NCBI RefSeq assembly: GCF_018388425.1
Contig: NZ_CP074406.1
Location: forward strand, 1,116,001 to 1,180,000
Length of the DNA: 64,000 nucleotides
Origin: Nocardioides faecalis
Lineage (GTDB): Bacteria; Actinomycetota; Actinomycetes; Propionibacteriales; Nocardioidaceae
Direction of reading: 5' to 3'
Shown here: one piece after another, positions 39,570-48,307 of the stretch
Numbering within the stretch: position 1 is the stretch's first letter
How the letters are laid out: each line of letters opens with the position of its first letter
Notes under the pieces: model-generated
Told to the model about the DNA's origin: nothing
Databases searched by the model: none
What the model saw: the letters and a program-made list of their open reading frames with translations, nothing else
Made by a program: the position numbers and the translations under genes

Positions 39570-39759
39570 CGCGGGAGAGGTCCGCCCGGGTCGATTCGGC
39601 ACCCGGACGGGTGGTCTGGCAGACTGGGCGACTGAGTTCTGTGTCGACCGGACCCTCTCAACCGGGCGGCGCAGCACCCGTCCGAGTCCGGGCACCGGTG
39701 TTCCCCACCTGGCCGTCCGTGCCTCACCCACCACAAGTTCTCAAGGAGACACCACAAAC

Positions 39760-40242
39760 GTGGCCGTCAAGATCCGTCTGAAGCGCCTGGGCAAGGTCCG
39801 GGTTCCGCAGTACCGCATCGTCGTCGTCGACTCGCGCAAGAAGCGCGATGGCGCCGTGATCGAGGAGATCGGCAAGTACCACCCCAAGGAGGAGCCGTCG
39901 CTCATCGACGTCGTCTCCGACCGGGCGCAGTACTGGCTCGGCGTGGGCGCCCAGCCCTCCGAGGCCGTCGAGGCGATCCTCAAGGTGACCGGCGACTGGC
40001 AGAAGTTCAAGGGCATCGACGGCGCCGAGGGCACCCTGAAGGTCAAGGAGCCCAAGCGCGACAAGCTCGAGATCTTCAACGAGGCCCTCAAGGAGGCCGC
40101 CAAGGAGCCCAAGGGCGCCGCGGTGACCACCAAGAAGTCCGAGAAGTCCGAGAAGAAGGCCGACAAGGCCGACAAGCCCGCCGAGGAGACCCCGGAGGCT
40201 CCGGCCGCCGAGGCTGCCGCCGAGACGCCGGCCGAGGCCTGA
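39760..40242 (+). CDS. rpsP: 30S ribosomal protein S16
   Basis: Small-subunit ribosomal protein. Residues 1-85 are the S16 domain ([20 protein letters not shown], then GKYHPKEEP). The rest of the 160 residues is a Lys/Glu/Ala-rich extension typical of actinobacteria. GTG 39760 follows AAGGAG. It heads the rpsP-khpA unit; a terminator follows khpA. Confidence 0.97.
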   Translation: MAVKIRLKRLGKVRVPQYRIVVVDSRKKRDGAVIEEIGKYHPKEEPSLIDVVSDRAQYWLGVGAQPSEAVEAILKVTGDWQKFKGIDGAEGTLKVKEPKRDKLEIFNEALKEAAKEPKGAAVTTKKSEKSEKKADKADKPAEETPEAPAAEAAAETPAEA

Positions 40243-40246
40243 GCAG

Positions 40247-40486
40247 ATGCTCGCCGACGCGCTGGAGCACCTCGTCCGCGGAGTGGTCGAACACCCCGAC
40301 GACGTGGTCGTGCGCGACAAGCAGCTTCGCCGCGGTTCGGTGCTCGAGGTCCGGGTGCACCCCGACGACCTCGGCAAGGTGATCGGGCGCAGCGGCCGCA
40401 CCGCGACCGCGTTCCGCACGGTCATCTCGGCGCTGGCCGGCAGCAACGGCACCCGGGTCGACTTCGTCGACACCGACCGCCGCTGA
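40247..40486 (+). CDS. khpA: KH-domain RNA-binding protein KhpA
   Basis: 79-residue single KH domain (YlqC family) that, with KhpB, binds RNA and affects cell division and growth in Firmicutes. The GxxG loop sits in VIGRSGRTATAFRTVI. It starts four bases after the rpsP stop and shares its transcript, the universal rpsP-khpA-rimM-trmD order. A strong terminator follows. Confidence 0.95.
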   Translation: MLADALEHLVRGVVEHPDDVVVRDKQLRRGSVLEVRVHPDDLGKVIGRSGRTATAFRTVISALAGSNGTRVDFVDTDRR

Positions 40487-40514
40487 GGTTCACCGAGGTC
40501 TGAGGACCTCACCA

Positions 40515-40551
40515 CGAACGGGCGTCTCCCCACCGGGGAGGCGCCCGTTCG
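40515..40551 (+). terminator. terminator after khpA
   Basis: A 16-bp stem with one G-U pair (40515-40530 with 40536-40551), loop CACCG, lies 28 bases after khpA and separates it from rimM. Confidence 0.85.
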
Positions 40552-40572
40552 CACGTTCACGGCGCCACGCTC

Positions 40573-40585
40573 TAACCTCTGTGCG
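40573..40585 (+). promoter_or_regulatory. TAACCT -10-like element before rimM
   Basis: TAACCT (40573-40578) is 6 bases before GTG 40585, with no ribosome-binding site, so rimM probably has its own leaderless transcript downstream of the khpA terminator. Confidence 0.5.
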
Positions 40586-41160
40586 TGAGCAGCCAGGACA
40601 GCATCGAGCTCGTGATCGGCCGGATCGGCAAGCCGCACGGCATCCGCGGCGAGGTGACCGTCGACGTACGCACCGACGAGCCGGAGCGGCGCTACGCGCC
40701 CGGCGCCGTGCTGAGGGCGCAGGCCCCGCGCGGCTCGGCCTTCACCGCGCCCACGCTCACCGTGGCCCGCACCCGCTGGCACCAGGGCACCCTGCTGGTC
40801 ACCTTCACCGAGCTGGGTGACCGCAACACCGCCGAGGGCGCCCGCGGTGTCGTCCTGCACGCCCAGGTGCCCCTCGACGAGGCACCCGAGGACCCGGACG
40901 AGTACTACGACCACCAGCTGGTCGGTCTCGCCGCCCACGACCTCGACGGCCGCCACCTCGGCGAGGTCGTCGGGCTGGTCCACGGAGCCCAGGACCTGCT
41001 GCGGGTCCGCACCCCCGAGGGTCGCGAGGGCCTGGTGCCGTTCGTGGCCGCGCTGGTGCCCGAGGTCGACCTGGCCGGCGGCCGGGTGGTCATCGCCGAC
41101 CGGCCCGGCCTGGTGACCCCGTTCCCCGACGACCAGGACGCCCGAGAGAACGACCGTTGA
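40585..41160 (+). CDS. rimM: ribosome maturation factor RimM
   Basis: Assembly factor for the 30S head domain that binds S19. 191 residues. The N-terminal barrel has [19 protein letters not shown], the second PRC-barrel domain has [11 protein letters not shown] and DLLRV. Its stop overlaps the trmD TTG start as TTGA, so the two are coupled. Confidence 0.95.
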   Translation: MSSQDSIELVIGRIGKPHGIRGEVTVDVRTDEPERRYAPGAVLRAQAPRGSAFTAPTLTVARTRWHQGTLLVTFTELGDRNTAEGARGVVLHAQVPLDEAPEDPDEYYDHQLVGLAAHDLDGRHLGEVVGLVHGAQDLLRVRTPEGREGLVPFVAALVPEVDLAGGRVVIADRPGLVTPFPDDQDARENDR

Positions 41161-42392
41161 GCGCACCGGCGGCGGCCATGCGGCTCGACTACGTGACGAT
41201 CTTCCCGGACTTCTTCGCGCCGCTGGCGCTCTCGCTGCCCGGCAAGGCCGCGGCCAAGGGTCTGGTGGCGTTCGGCGTGCACGACCTGCGCTCGTTCACC
41301 CACGACCGGCACCGCACCGTCGACGACACGCCGTACGGCGGTGGGGCTGGCATGGTGATGAAGCCCGAGCCGTGGGGGGAGGCGTTCGACGCTCTGCTGC
41401 CGGCCGACACCCACGCCGACGCCGACGCCGGCCGCCCCACCGTCGTGTTCACCACCCCCTCCGGCGAGCCGTTCGACCAGGCGCTGGCCGCCGAGCTCGC
41501 CACCCGCGAGCACCTCGTCTTCGCCTGCGGGCGCTACGAGGGCATCGACCAGCGCGTCATCGACCACGCCCGTGAGCGGGCCGAGGTCCGCGAGATCAGC
41601 CTCGGCGACTACGTGCTCAACGGGGGAGAGGTGGCGGCGCTGGCCATCACCGAGGCCGTCGTGCGGCTGCTGCCCGGCTTCATGGGCAACGCCGAGTCGC
41701 TGGTGGAGGAGTCGCACTCGGCCGAGACCGGCGGGCTGCTGGAGTACCCCGTCTACACCAAGCCGCCCACCTGGCGCGGTCGTGAGGTGCCCGAGGTGCT
41801 GCGCTCCGGCGACCACGGCAAGGTCGCCCGCTGGCGCCACGAGCAGGCGGTACGACGCACCGCCGAGCGCCGTCCGGACCTGCTGGCGCCCTCGGTGCTC
41901 GACGACGGCACCCCGATCGTGCGCGCGGTGCCGGCCGACGCCGCCGAGCTGCTGGTCCTGCAGCGCGCGTGCTGGGTGCAGGAGGCGCTGGCCAACGACA
42001 GCCTCGACATCCCGGCCCTGCACGAGTCGCTCGACGACGTGCGGGCGTGGCTGACCGAGTGGGACACCTGGGTGGTGCGCCGCGCCGGGCGGCTGGTCGC
42101 GGCGGTCCGCGGCCGGCTGGAGGGTGAGGACACCTGGGACATCGGGCGGATCATGGTCGCCCCCGACCTGCAGGGCTCCGGCCTCGGGCGGGTCCTGCTC
42201 GAGCACATCCAGCAGGTAGCGCCGGCGTCGGTGACGTCGTACGTGCTGTTCACCGGGGCCGGCAGCGTGCGCAACCAGCGGATGTACAGGAAGGCCGGCT
42301 TCCGGCTGCGCCCGAACCTGCCGGCCCCGGCGGGCGCCGTGGTGCTGACCAAGACTGTTCACCGACCCGATACACGACGCACGAACCTGTAA
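41157..42392 (+). CDS. trmD: tRNA (guanine(37)-N(1))-methyltransferase fused to a GNAT acetyltransferase domain
   Basis: 411 residues, about 150 more than usual TrmD. Residues 1-250 are Trm[14 protein letters not shown], the block [13 protein letters not shown] and the SAM-binding trefoil knot [18 protein letters not shown]. Residues about 262-395 are a complete GNAT fold: [22 protein letters not shown] is the acetyl-CoA-binding motif A, and [14 protein letters not shown] is motif B. TrmD makes m1G37 to prevent frameshifting; the target of the GNAT part is unknown. TTG 41157 overlaps the rimM stop; ATG 41178 (MRLDYV) is the alternative. Its stop codon lies inside the GlnR-like site of amt2. 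Confidence 0.92.
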   Translation: MSAPAAAMRLDYVTIFPDFFAPLALSLPGKAAAKGLVAFGVHDLRSFTHDRHRTVDDTPYGGGAGMVMKPEPWGEAFDALLPADTHADADAGRPTVVFTTPSGEPFDQALAAELATREHLVFACGRYEGIDQRVIDHARERAEVREISLGDYVLNGGEVAALAITEAVVRLLPGFMGNAESLVEESHSAETGGLLEYPVYTKPPTWRGREVPEVLRSGDHGKVARWRHEQAVRRTAERRPDLLAPSVLDDGTPIVRAVPADAAELLVLQRACWVQEALANDSLDIPALHESLDDVRAWLTEWDTWVVRRAGRLVAAVRGRLEGEDTWDIGRIMVAPDLQGSGLGRVLLEHIQQVAPASVTSYVLFTGAGSVRNQRMYRKAGFRLRPNLPAPAGAVVLTKTVHRPDTRRTNL

Positions 42393-42426
42393 CAAGGAAG
42401 AAACCTCGACCGAGATTCGGCGAAAC
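42389..42426 (+). promoter_or_regulatory. GlnR-like operator upstream of the second amt
   Basis: GTAAC (42389-42393), six bases, GAAAC (42400-42404): an exact match to the Streptomyces half-site pair GTNAC-N6-GAAAC. A further GAAAC lies at 42422-42426, 22 bp from the first; the intermediate 11-bp position (42411) is degenerate. The site overlaps the trmD stop codon. Confidence 0.7.
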
Positions 42427-42512
42427 GAGCGGTCGTCAGGATCGGCACCAGACGCGGCCAGCAATGTTGCCCGGCCCGCCGGCCCACTCCCGAGTCTCAG
42501 TGAGGAAACCGC

Positions 42513-43766
42513 ATGTCCGTCGATCTCTCATGGCAGTTGATCTGTGCTGCCCTAGTGCTGTTCATGACGCCTGGACTGGCGTTCTTCTACGGCGGCCTGG
42601 TGAAGCAGAAGTCCGTCGTCTCCATGATGATGCTGAGCTTCGGCTCGATCGCCGTCGTGGCACTGCTCTACGTCCTGATCGGTGGCACGGGCATCACCGA
42701 CGGCACGACCGGTGGCTGGAAGCTCTTCGGCAACCCCTTCGCGGACCCCGGCATGAGCGACCTCATGACCGGTGTCGGCGGCGGCGAGGCGGAGAACGCC
42801 TTCGGCGCCCACGCGTTCCTGGTGGCCTTCTGCATCATCACCGTCGCGCTGGTCTCCGGTGCGGTCGCCGACCGCGCCCGGTTCTGGCCGTGGATGCTGT
42901 TCGCGGCACTGTTCACCATCTTCGTGGTGTTCCCGAGCTTCCGCTGGATCTGGGGCCTCGACAGCAACGGTGACGCCAACGGCTGGCTGGCCACCGACGT
43001 CTGGGGCCTCGGCGTCGGTGCCCTCGACTGGGCCGGCGGCACCGTGATCCACCAGTCCGCCGGCGCGGCTGCGCTCGCTCTCGCCCTGGTCCTCGGCCAG
43101 CGCAAGGTCGGCTTCTCCAAGGAGGAGTCGCAGCCCCACAACGTGCCGCTCGTCCTGATCGGTGCCGCGATCCTGTGGTTCGGCTGGTACGGCTTCAACA
43201 CCGGCGTCTACGGCGCTGACGAGGGCCAGACCTCGCTGATCTTCTTCAACACCCTGATCGCCCCGGCCGCCGCGCTCCTCGGCTGGATCGTCGTGGAGTC
43301 CATCAGGGAGGGCAAGGCCACCGCCGTCGGCGCCGCCTCCGGCATCGTCACCGGCCTGGTCGCCATCACCCCGGCCTGCGCCTTCCTGACCCCCGTCTGG
43401 GCCCTGGTGCTCGGCCTGGTCGCCGGTGCCGTCTGCGCCCTGGCCGTCGACCTGAAGTTCAAGCTCGGCTTCGACGACACCCTCGACGTGGTGGGCATCC
43501 ACCTCGTGGCCGGTTTCATCGGCTGCCTGTGGGTGGGCATCTTCGGCGCCGAGGCGCTGACCGGTGGCAGCCTGGTGTTCGGCGGCGAGATCAAGCTGTT
43601 CCTCGCTCAGCTGCTCTCCTCGCTCACCGTGATCGCCTTCTCGTTCATCGTCTCCTTCGTCTTCGCCACGATCATCCAGAAGACGATCGGCTTCCGGGCC
43701 AAGGAGGAGGACGAGGTCGCCGGCATCGACCTGGTGCTGCACGGCAGCGGCTACGCGCTCAACTGA
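42513..43766 (+). CDS. ammonium transporter (second copy)
   Basis: 417-residue Amt family channel, a paralogue of the one at 28702. It keeps TPGLAFFYGGLVKQKSV, CIITVALVSGAVADR, AGGTVIHQSAGAAALALA with a His at the first pore position, and VGIHLVAGFIGCLWVG with the second. Glutamine follows the first pore His here where the first copy has Ile-Asn. No glnK is attached and a strong terminator follows, so it is monocistronic. A GlnR-like operator precedes it. Confidence 0.96.
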   Translation: MSVDLSWQLICAALVLFMTPGLAFFYGGLVKQKSVVSMMMLSFGSIAVVALLYVLIGGTGITDGTTGGWKLFGNPFADPGMSDLMTGVGGGEAENAFGAHAFLVAFCIITVALVSGAVADRARFWPWMLFAALFTIFVVFPSFRWIWGLDSNGDANGWLATDVWGLGVGALDWAGGTVIHQSAGAAALALALVLGQRKVGFSKEESQPHNVPLVLIGAAILWFGWYGFNTGVYGADEGQTSLIFFNTLIAPAAALLGWIVVESIREGKATAVGAASGIVTGLVAITPACAFLTPVWALVLGLVAGAVCALAVDLKFKLGFDDTLDVVGIHLVAGFIGCLWVGIFGAEALTGGSLVFGGEIKLFLAQLLSSLTVIAFSFIVSFVFATIIQKTIGFRAKEEDEVAGIDLVLHGSGYALN

Positions 43767-43780
43767 TCACTCCTCGCCAC

Positions 43781-43815
43781 AGCAGGCCCGTCCCGGACTC
43801 CGGGGCGGGCCTGCT
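43781..43815 (+). terminator. terminator after the second amt
   Basis: A 16-bp stem with one G-U pair (43781-43796 with 43800-43815) and a three-base loop, between convergent amt2 and the Fic gene. Confidence 0.8.
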
Positions 43816-43875
43816 CGCGTCTGTGGCGGACGGGGAGGGCCGGCCGGGCGGCTCGGTCAGCCCGGCGCTCGGCGG

Positions 43876-45096
43876 TCAGTCACGCAGCCGGCGCGCGGAG
43901 TCCTGGATCCGGGTGCTCAGCTCCTCCACCTCGTGCAGCACGTCGGTGGCCAGCCACACCGGCGCCTTGCGGGTGCGTCGTACCCGGGTGAGGATCTTCG
44001 CGGCGGCGACGGTCTCGATCGCCTCCTCTGCCTCGTCGGCCCCCAGGCCGACGGACCGCTCGACCAGCTCCACGTTGAGGATCGGCTGCTCGGTGAGCAG
44101 GTCGAGCAGCCGGAACACCGCGCTGCCGGGCCGGGCCTCGGGCAGCGCGCCGCCCCAGCGCTCCCGGGTGGCGAGCAGGTTGGTGGCCGCGGTCCACGAC
44201 TCCGCGGTGGCGATGCGGATGGCGGTGGCCATCATCGCCACGATCGTGCTGGCGTTGCCGGCGCGGTAGTCGTTGAGTGCTGCGAAGTAGGAGTCGCGGT
44301 GCGTGACCAGGGCGGAGGCGATCGGCACGGTCAGGTGCCGCGTGGAGCGACGGCGGCGCAGGATGGCGTGGATCAGGGTCCGCCCGATCCGGCCGTTGCC
44401 GTCGATGAACGGGTGGATCGACTCGAACTGGGCGTGCGCGATCGCCGCCTGGACCACCGGCGGCAGGTCGTCGCGGTTGCAGAAGGCGAAGAGGTCGTCC
44501 AGGTAGTCCGGCACGGTCTCCGGCGGGGGAGGCACGTGCAGCGCGTCGCGGGGGGAGTAGTCGCTGCCGCCGACCCAGTTCTGGGTGGTGCGGAAGCGTC
44601 CCGCGCGGTGCGCCTCGTCGGGGTTGGTGCGGAACAGGTCGTGGTGGGCGCGCAGCATCGCCTCCGCGCTCACCTTCCGCGTGGTGTCCGCCTCCCGGAT
44701 CATCCGGGACAGCGCGGCGGTGGCCGAGGCCATCGAGGTGGCCGAGGCGTTCGCGCCGGACCCGAGCAGCGCCCGGCCGTAGTCGGCGAGGCTGGCGTCG
44801 ACGTTCTCGATCTTCGAGGAGTCCACCGACTCCGTGCGCAGCTGCAGGTGGTTGAGCGCCTTGAGGGTGCGGCCGTGCACCAGGTCGAGGTGGCTCAGGT
44901 CGCCGACGCTGGCCGTGGTCATCGCCCGCAACGGACGGTCCATCGGGTACTCACGCTCCGCGATGTACGGCGGCCGCGACACCGTCACCTCGCGGACCAG
45001 CCGGTCCACGCGCGGGCCGCGCGTCGTACGCTGGCGCCACCAACGCACCTCGGCCGTGTGCGGCGCCCAGTCGCGCAGGGGCGGGACGTCGCTCAT
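43876..45096 (-). CDS. Fic family AMP-transferase-like protein with built-in inhibitory motif
   Basis: 406 residues. The full active-site motif [12 protein letters not shown] (228-239) is present, so nucleotide transfer from ATP to a protein target is expected. Upstream, SSKIEN (93-98) fits the class II inhibitory motif SxxxE(G/N), whose glutamate blocks ATP binding until displaced. The C-terminus has a winged-helix-like domain. Fic_N-type sequence around [14 protein letters not shown] precedes. ATG 45096 is chosen because GAAGGA lies upstream; an in-frame upstream TTG is less likely. No antitoxin gene is adjacent. Target unknown. Confidence 0.88.
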   Translation of the reverse strand: MSDVPPLRDWAPHTAEVRWWRQRTTRGPRVDRLVREVTVSRPPYIAEREYPMDRPLRAMTTASVGDLSHLDLVHGRTLKALNHLQLRTESVDSSKIENVDASLADYGRALLGSGANASATSMASATAALSRMIREADTTRKVSAEAMLRAHHDLFRTNPDEAHRAGRFRTTQNWVGGSDYSPRDALHVPPPPETVPDYLDDLFAFCNRDDLPPVVQAAIAHAQFESIHPFIDGNGRIGRTLIHAILRRRRSTRHLTVPIASALVTHRDSYFAALNDYRAGNASTIVAMMATAIRIATAESWTAATNLLATRERWGGALPEARPGSAVFRLLDLLTEQPILNVELVERSVGLGADEAEEAIETVAAAKILTRVRRTRKAPVWLATDVLHEVEELSTRIQDSARRLRD

Positions 45097-45287
45097 GGGT
45101 CCATCCTTCACCGTGGCGCGCACCCGCCGCGCCCGGTCCTGGATTTTCGTCGCGCGTGCCTGCTGTGGGAGGATCACGGGTCGGTGCTGCGGCCGCTTCT
45201 GCCACAGGGGAATCGTCGCCCGCGCACCGAGATCGATCCCACCCCCCTAGTTCCGCGGCTGACCTGTGGCATTCGCGAGGAGACACC

Positions 45288-45650
45288 ATGAGCAAGCCCA
45301 GCCCCGCCCTGGTCACCGAGCTCGGCAACGCTGCCAAGCGTGACGACGTCCCCGACTTCCGCGCCGGTGACACCATCAAGGTCCACGTCAAGGTCGTCGA
45401 GGGCAACCGCTCCCGCGTGCAGATCTTCCAGGGCGTCGTGATCCGCGTGCACGGCTCCGGTGTCGGCCGCACCTTCACCGTCCGCAAGGTCTCCTTCGGC
45501 GTCGGCGTGGAGCGCACCTTCCCGCTGCACTCCCCGATCTTCGAGAAGATCGAGATCGTCACCCGCGGTGACGTGCGCCGCGCGAAGCTGTACTACCTGC
45601 GCAACCTGCGCGGCAAGGCCGCCAAGATCAAGGAGCGCCGCGAGGCCTGA
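45288..45650 (+). CDS. rplS: 50S ribosomal protein L19
   Basis: Large-subunit protein at the 30S interface, 120 residues. Blocks [29 protein letters not shown] and [17 protein letters not shown] are standard. GAGGAGA precedes ATG 45288. A perfect 15-bp terminator follows 12 bases after the stop, ahead of lepB. Confidence 0.97.
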   Translation: MSKPSPALVTELGNAAKRDDVPDFRAGDTIKVHVKVVEGNRSRVQIFQGVVIRVHGSGVGRTFTVRKVSFGVGVERTFPLHSPIFEKIEIVTRGDVRRAKLYYLRNLRGKAAKIKERREA

Positions 45651-45662
45651 TCCGCCGCTCCC

Positions 45663-45695
45663 CGAAGGCCCGACCGGTTCCCGGTCGGGCCTTCG
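45663..45695 (+). terminator. terminator after rplS
   Basis: Perfect 15-bp stem (45663-45677 with 45681-45695), loop TTC. Confidence 0.88.
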
Positions 45696-45719
45696 TGCTT
45701 CCCGGGTGGAGGCCCCGCC

Positions 45720-45734
45720 TAGACTCGCTCCCTG
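45720..45734 (+). promoter_or_regulatory. TAGACT -10-like element before lepB
   Basis: TAGACT (45720-45725) lies 8 bases before GTG 45734 with no ribosome-binding site. Together with the rplS terminator it suggests an independent leaderless lepB transcript. Confidence 0.5.
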
Positions 45735-46657
45735 TGACCCACCACGACGCCGACGACGACGCCGGGATCCCGGCCGGCGATCCGGCCGGTGGACCGGGCA
45801 GGAGCAGTGGGTCGGACGGTTCGGGCAGCGGGTCGGAGCCCGTCGAGAAGGCGGCGTCGGGACGGCCCGGGCGCAAGGCCAAGGAGCGCAAGCACCTGCC
45901 GGTGTGGCAGGAGAGCCTGCTGCTGCTGGCGGTCGCGCTGGCGCTGGCCGTGCTGATCAAGGCGCTGTTCGTGCAGGCCTTCTACATCCCCTCGGAGTCC
46001 ATGGAGCCGGGCCTCGTCAAGGACGACCGGATCCTGGTGGAGAAGGTGTCCTACTGGTTCGGCAAGACACCGGAGCGCGGCGACGTCGTCGTCTTCGAGG
46101 ACCCCGGGCAGTGGCTCGGTCCCGCCGACCTCGACGCGCCGACGGGGATCGCCAACCTGCTGTCCAAGGTCGGTCTCTACCCGACCGGCGGACACCTGGT
46201 GAAGCGGGTGATCGGCATCGAGGGCGACGTGATCGTGTGCTGTGACGACGAAGGTCGCCTCGAGGTCAACGGCAAGGCGTTGGACGAGTCGAGCTATCTC
46301 GGCCCCGACCCCGGTGCCTGCGACGCGCCGGTCGACGACTGGATCACCCAGCGCAAGACCGCGCTGGCCCGGCCGTGCTCGTGGACCGTCGGCCCGGTGC
46401 CGAAGAACAAGCTGTTCGTGCTGGGCGACAACCGCGGCCACTCCGCCGACTCGCGGGCCCACCTGTGCGGCCCCGACGAGGACCCGTGCACCGAGAGCCC
46501 GTGGGTCGACACCCGCCTGGTCGTCGGCAAGGTGTTCCTGCTGATCTGGCCGCAGGACCGCTGGCGCTGGATCGGACGACCCGAGACGTTCAAGAGCATC
46601 CCGGCCTCCCCGCCAGCCGACCTGGTGAAGCGCGCCGAGAAGCTCGCCGCCCGCTGA
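45734..46657 (+). CDS. lepB: signal peptidase I
   Basis: Membrane serine protease that removes Sec and Tat signal peptides. 307 residues. An acidic, Gly-rich cytoplasmic N-terminus is followed by one transmembrane helix (about 61-80). The catalytic Ser-89 lies in IPSESMEPG, the catalytic Lys in GGHLVKRVIGIEGD, and box E is GDNRGHSADSR. It is close upstream of rnhB, the usual order in actinobacteria. Confidence 0.96.
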   Translation: MTHHDADDDAGIPAGDPAGGPGRSSGSDGSGSGSEPVEKAASGRPGRKAKERKHLPVWQESLLLLAVALALAVLIKALFVQAFYIPSESMEPGLVKDDRILVEKVSYWFGKTPERGDVVVFEDPGQWLGPADLDAPTGIANLLSKVGLYPTGGHLVKRVIGIEGDVIVCCDDEGRLEVNGKALDESSYLGPDPGACDAPVDDWITQRKTALARPCSWTVGPVPKNKLFVLGDNRGHSADSRAHLCGPDEDPCTESPWVDTRLVVGKVFLLIWPQDRWRWIGRPETFKSIPASPPADLVKRAEKLAAR

Positions 46658-46667
46658 CGGAGACGCG

Positions 46668-47345
46668 ATGTCGATCCTGCCCAAGGGAGCCACGGTACGA
46701 CGCGACGCCGGCATCTACGGCTACGAGCGCGCGCTGCGTCGCCACGGCCTCGAGCCCATCGCCGGGGTGGACGAGGCCGGCCGCGGTGCCTGCGCCGGAC
46801 CGCTGGTGGCGGGCGCGGCGATCCTGCCCGGCGGCCGGGCGGGGATCATCCCGGGCCTGGCGGACTCCAAGCTGCTGACCGCGGCCGCCCGGGAGCGCTG
46901 CTACGAGGAGATCGTGCGCCGCGCCGTGGCCTGGTCGGTCGTCGTGGTCTCCCACGAGGAGTGCGACCGGCTCGGCATGCACGTGGCGAACATCGAAGCG
47001 CTGCGCCGGGCGGTCGCGAAGCTGGAGGTGCCGGCCGCCTACGTGCTCACCGACGGGTTCCCCGTCGACGGGCTCGGTGCGCCTGGGCTGGCGATCTGGA
47101 AGGGCGACCGGGTCGCGGCGTGCGTGGCGGCGGCGTCCGTGCTCGCCAAGGTCACCCGGGACCGGATCATGCTCGAGCTCGACACGCAGTGGCCGGCGTA
47201 CGACTTCAAGACGCACAAGGGCTACATCACCGCCACCCACACCGCGGCGCTGGCCGAGCACGGGCCCTCACCGGTGCACCGGATGCGGTTCGTCAACGTG
47301 CGCCGTGCGGCCGGGCTGGAGCCGCTGGCCGAGATGGACGGCTAG
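46668..47345 (+). CDS. rnhB: ribonuclease HII
   Basis: Cleaves RNA in RNA-DNA hybrids and at single misincorporated ribonucleotides. 225 residues. The catalytic DEAGRG lies in AGVDEAGRGACAGPLVA (about 34-50), followed by DSKLLTAAARE, and the C-terminal acidic residues around YVLTDGF and SVLAKVTRDRIM. It starts 10 bases after the lepB stop, so it is co-transcribed with lepB. Confidence 0.96.
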   Translation: MSILPKGATVRRDAGIYGYERALRRHGLEPIAGVDEAGRGACAGPLVAGAAILPGGRAGIIPGLADSKLLTAAARERCYEEIVRRAVAWSVVVVSHEECDRLGMHVANIEALRRAVAKLEVPAAYVLTDGFPVDGLGAPGLAIWKGDRVAACVAAASVLAKVTRDRIMLELDTQWPAYDFKTHKGYITATHTAALAEHGPSPVHRMRFVNVRRAAGLEPLAEMDG

Positions 47346-47356
47346 AGTCGAGCCCG
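47343..47356 (+). promoter_or_regulatory. TAGAGT -10-like element before the DUF2469 gene
   Basis: TAGAGT (47343-47348), which contains the rnhB stop codon TAG, lies 7 bases before GTG 47356 with no ribosome-binding site. Confidence 0.45.
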
Positions 47357-47664
47357 TGAGTGCCGAGGAGCTCGAGAAGTACGAGACCGAGCAGGAGCTG
47401 AACCTCTACCGGGAGTACCGGGACGTCGTCGGCATCTTCAAGTACGTCGTGGAGACGGACCGCAGGTTCTACCTGTGCAACACCGTCGACGTGAAGGCGC
47501 GCTCCGAGGGCGGTGACGTGTTCTTCGAGGTCACCATCGCCGACGCCTGGGTCTGGGACATGTACCGGCCCGCGCGGTTCGCCAAGAACGTCAAGGTGCT
47601 CACCTTCAAGGACGTCAACGTCGAGGAGCTCGCCGGCTCCGACCTCGAGCTGCCCAAGTCCTGA
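47356..47664 (+). CDS. DUF2469 family protein
   Basis: 102-residue actinobacteria-specific protein of unknown function, always next to rnhB (Rv2901c in M. tuberculosis). It has the family start MSAEELEKYETEQELNLYRE, then YVVETDRRFYLCNTVDV and WVWDMYRPARFAKNVKVLTF. Soluble, no signal peptide. It is 10 bases downstream of rnhB but may have its own start site. Confidence 0.92.
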   Translation: MSAEELEKYETEQELNLYREYRDVVGIFKYVVETDRRFYLCNTVDVKARSEGGDVFFEVTIADAWVWDMYRPARFAKNVKVLTFKDVNVEELAGSDLELPKS

Positions 47665-47844
47665 CGCCGGGCGCTCCCGCGGCGTCGATCGCGGATCGCC
47701 GGGTCCCGGTGGCGGCCTGGTTCGAATGGACTACACGGACTACTCCGTCCGGGCAGAATGACCCGGGATCTGTTCCGCCGTCGTCGTGACGACCATTACT
47801 GTTCGACCCCGACGGTGCCGCTCGGGGGCAGGCATGGGGAAGTG

Positions 47845-48306
47845 ATGGCGGGGAGGCCGGCCGAGATGAGTCGTGTGGGGCGCGGGGGACGTGCGCGCCG
47901 GGAGCGCGGCGCTGCGGCCGTGGAGTTCGCGCTGATCGTGCCGGTGTTGTTGATCCTGGTCTTCGGGATCATCGACTTCGGGTTCATGCTCAACGACCGG
48001 CAGGCGGTCAGTCAGGCTGCCGCGGAGGGAGCGCGTGCTGCGGCAGTCGCTGTAGGCGGGGACGAAGAACGAGAAGCGGCTGCAGCAAGTGCCGCACGCG
48101 ACGCGCTCTGCCGTTCCGATGCCGACACGTGTGCCGTCGCAGTCGAGGCTTCTGTGGACCCGTGCACCAACGACGGAACGGCAGATTGCGCGACGGTGAC
48201 GGTGAACCTGCCCTTCGAGGAGAAGATTCCGCTCCCGATCCCTGGCGGCGGCAAGTTCGTGTTCCCCAGGACGCTGTCCTACACCGCTGTGGCTCGGGTG
48301 AGCTGA
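47845..48306 (+). CDS. TadE-like pilus assembly protein
   Basis: 153 residues. The N-terminus RERGAAAVEFALIVPVLLIL is the TadE/pseudopilin-like membrane helix with the conserved Glu five residues into the hydrophobic stretch, followed by FGIIDFGFMLNDRQAVSQAAAEGARAA. The outer part has two or three Cys residues. GGGGAAG precedes ATG 47845; ATG 47866 is an alternative start. It pairs with the TadG-like gene two bases downstream. No tadA, tadB or tadC ATPase and platform genes are in the window. Confidence 0.85.
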   Translation: MAGRPAEMSRVGRGGRARRERGAAAVEFALIVPVLLILVFGIIDFGFMLNDRQAVSQAAAEGARAAAVAVGGDEEREAAAASAARDALCRSDADTCAVAVEASVDPCTNDGTADCATVTVNLPFEEKIPLPIPGGGKFVFPRTLSYTAVARVS

Positions 48307-48307
48307 C

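Noticed and set aside
41928-42392. Separate acetyltransferase gene after trmD
   Set aside because: No stop separates it from trmD and no start with a ribosome-binding site lies at the domain border, so a fusion is the simpler reading.
47719-47727. GGTTCGAAT resembling a tRNA T-loop
   Set aside because: Neither a T-stem (CCTGG against GGACT does not pair) nor acceptor or anticodon stems can be built around it.
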